Below, piece by piece: positions 61,873 to 64,000 of a stretch of 64,000 bases of DNA (its first letter is position 1; every line of letters starts with the position of its first letter). This DNA is from Hyparrhenia diplandra. Its lineage: Eukaryota; Streptophyta; Magnoliopsida; Poales; Poaceae. Under the pieces are notes generated by a model. The model was not told where the DNA came from. It made no database searches and saw only the letters and a list, made by a program, of their open reading frames with translations. A program made the position numbers and the translations under genes. The DNA is taken from assembly GCA_015847255.1 (NCBI GenBank), contig JADLZK010007300.1, positions 372,001 to 436,000 on the forward strand, given 5' to 3'.

Positions 61873-63134
61873 GGCTTGCCGATTTTTTTTTATTTTAACG
61901 AGGGGACAAAAAGTGCACACCTGATCCATTGCCCACAGATGCCAGGACAAGCCCGGTGGGTGAACAAGGGCACAAGGCCCAGAGTACAACATCTAGCAGC
62001 GGCCATCGACCACCACTAGCTAAAGAGTTACATGAGGGGGGAAAGGAAAGAAGATTACATCAAACGAAAAATACAGCAAAAGCATAGAGTGTTACATCAA
62101 CAGAGGGAGGAAGAGAATACAACATCACAGAACATAAACGACTACACAAACAACAGCAAGGTTACTCTAGACCAAGCCGAGTCGCCAACCTAACGCCGAT
62201 TCGCGCCACCTCTGAACAAAGATACTCGCGGGCCGTTTCAGAGCCCTTGTACCCTGCACCACCTCCTACGAAGCTACTCCGCCTCCGCCGGCCCCCCGAG
62301 GTACAAAAAAAAAGAGGGGCCAACAATGGAATGGGGACTAGGAGAGGCGATTTAACACGTGCAGCCGTGGATCGCCGCGAACACGACGACCTCCCTTCAA
62401 GTTGATGGGGACATCTTCCAAAGACATCCGAGCCCACATACCACCATCCGACGCCGCCCACGGGAGGAAACCTTAGAGGGGAATGGCTTACGGCGTGGAA
62501 ACACCACCGACATTTGATTTTTCGTGCACCATCAAGGAGAGCGCCGACGGAGCGAGACGCCGAGAGGAGGACACTCATGAGCGTCGAGTAATGACCAACA
62601 ACCAAGGTCGGATCTCACCCAAACACACCGGGAAGCAGAAGGAAGGAATGGAGAGGATAGAGAACTCAAGGAGGCGACAAGGACAAAGGAGACCATCGGG
62701 AGAGACGCCTTCAACAAGGAGCGCCACCGTCTTAGGCCCGCATAAGGGGTGGGGATGCAACATTGTCGGCAGGTAGCAAGAGCGAGAATCTTCAACGACG
62801 CCTCAAAGGAGGGGCATGACGTTGGGTGCGCCATCGCCGCCGGACCGATCCAAACCGGATAAGGCTTTCGCCTAGATTCTAAACCAACCCGGGCAAGACC
62901 GGATTTGGTCGGCCACCAAAGACCGCCGCAACAAGACACATAACGGCGAAGTTCCATGACGCGCTGCCCCCGGCGACGAAGCCTCGACGACGCGCGTCAA
63001 GGAGGTGGATGACGCAACCTATGCCATCGCCGCGGCTCGGACCAAGCCGGACAGGTTTTCACCCAGCTATGCGTGCACAGGAACTAGCTTACCGCTGTGC
63101 ATCCGACATGCCGCATACCACGGCTTGCCGATTT
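61873..63134 (-). mobile_element. Non-autonomous retroposon with 13-bp target duplication
   Basis: GGCTTGCCGATTT is present on both sides (61873-61885 and 63122-63134). The insert (about 1236 bp) has an A tail on the minus strand (T run about 61883-61890) and a GC-rich 5' half with two related stretches (near 62825 and 63010, both reading gccatcgccgc). Minus-strand frames (for example 62532-62957) show no recognised domain. The structure parallels the insert at 14315-15222. Both are probably LINE-dependent non-autonomous or deleted elements. Confidence 0.86.
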
Positions 63135-64000
63135 ACTGCGAGAGAAAAACACGGTACATGATTCATAAGCTAGCTTTTAGTTTTTTATTCTTTAATTGAT
63201 GAGACAGAATAAGCTAGCTCTTGCTCAAGAGCTATGCTAATACGGTTATACACACATTCCATTGTTATGTGCCGATGTCATGTAGGCTATTTAGGTGTGC
63301 CTCGTACGATATCTATGTGAAAGCAGTGCAAGGTTTCTGGAGTTGTGCGCCTGTGCTTTGCTCCATCAACAAATCGACGACCTGACGTGCGGCCGGAACC
63401 CGAGCAGCGCAAGAGCGCAAACACAACTACTACAGCATGGGCCACCGGTGCTGCGGCGTCGTGGGTGCGTGCAGTGCAGCTACAGAAGCAGTTGCCAACA
63501 ACAGCACTCAGCAGCAGCCACGCCAGGCAGCTGCAGAGCGCTTGATTGCTAGCTCGTGCATGGAATGGAATCGCGATGCTTTGAGATCTCCAAATATACA
63601 AATATATGTACGAGTACGATATGAATACGAATATATGATACGGTGAGAGTACGACCTGAATACCACATAGTATATGATAGGAGTACATGTACAGAACTCT
63701 GCATCACTGACTTGAACTAGGAGTATACAGTACGTAGTTTAATAATGCCGACACCGTAGAAACGCAGGCAGTGCCAGGCATGTGTTTCCATGTCCAGTGC
63801 ACACCACCTCGCTCGATCGACGACGATCTGTCACCTAGTCAAACTCATCATAATTCGTCCATTTTTGGGAAGGTACGTACGTACTCCTTTGCTGGTGTCA
63901 GTGTAGCACATGGTGATAGTAAGCTTTTATCGATCTACCTGATCGATGAGCAGACCCATGCGGAGCAAATTCACCAAACTTTACCAATGGCACCAATGCA
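63135..64000. other. Intergenic, right edge
   Basis: No supported gene. The short frames in 63290-63690 are low-complexity and lack domains. Confidence 0.4.

Noticed and set aside
1..64000. CRISPR array, operon or phage-like system
   Set aside because: The window is plant nuclear DNA. No regularly spaced repeats with unique spacers and no compact collinear gene set exist.

Overview
This is a plant nuclear window and almost certainly comes from a grass. The evidence is a spliced GT-AG gene whose protein reads as a cereal cytosolic alpha-amylase, GC-rich first exons, a hAT-type MITE with GGCCTT-TTTAG termini, CACTA elements, Stowaway-like ends, and LINE, chromovirus and giant-LTR insertions. 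I cannot name the species. No prokaryotic, organellar or viral gene set is visible.

Layout. 1-935 (minus) is a frame-broken F-box gene that runs off the left edge. 2887-7850 begins with a CACTA-like terminus and a promoter-like GC-rich module and carries a glycolipid-transfer-protein exon fragment at 6488-6605. 8008-9083 (minus) is the 3' end of a LINE. 9407-10831 (minus) is a 5'-truncated F-box/LRR-FBD gene with two single-base frame breaks. 11521-12426 is a complete 906-bp non-autonomous CACTA element with a GGT target duplication. 12690-13450 is a second promoter-bearing repeat module. 14315-15222 is a short retroposon with a 14-bp target duplication. 15992-19141 (minus, plus an uncertain first exon further upstream) is an alpha-amylase gene with every catalytic residue but one frameshift. 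19930-20884 is a large fold-back element.

21.7-29.3 kb is mostly non-coding and includes an LTR-like stretch and a hAT MITE. 29321-30493 (minus) is a BOI-type RING E3 ubiquitin ligase gene, intact in architecture but one base out of frame in exon 1. 32033-34335 is a DNA-element remnant split by a 1697-bp solo LTR (AAGGG duplication). 34.4-42.4 kb is anonymous. 42.43-44.32 kb is a LINE 3' end interrupted by a second LINE in the opposite orientation, and 44354-50161 is a decayed Ty3-gypsy chromovirus with both LTRs and a GAAGC duplication. 53784-57552 looks like one giant LTR in minus orientation. 61886-63121 is another retroposon with a 13-bp target duplication.

The host genes do not form a pathway: one is for starch breakdown, one for ubiquitin ligation, and two are decayed F-box genes. 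The notable pattern is that every recognisable host gene carries a frame break. Three of those breaks are in mononucleotide runs, so consensus errors must be excluded before calling pseudogenes. I found no convincing novel biological system. The most interesting material is the nested transposon structure with exact target duplications, the captured GLTP exon, a 17-bp flank copy inside the CACTA element, and tandem duplications inside both minus-strand LINE remnants.
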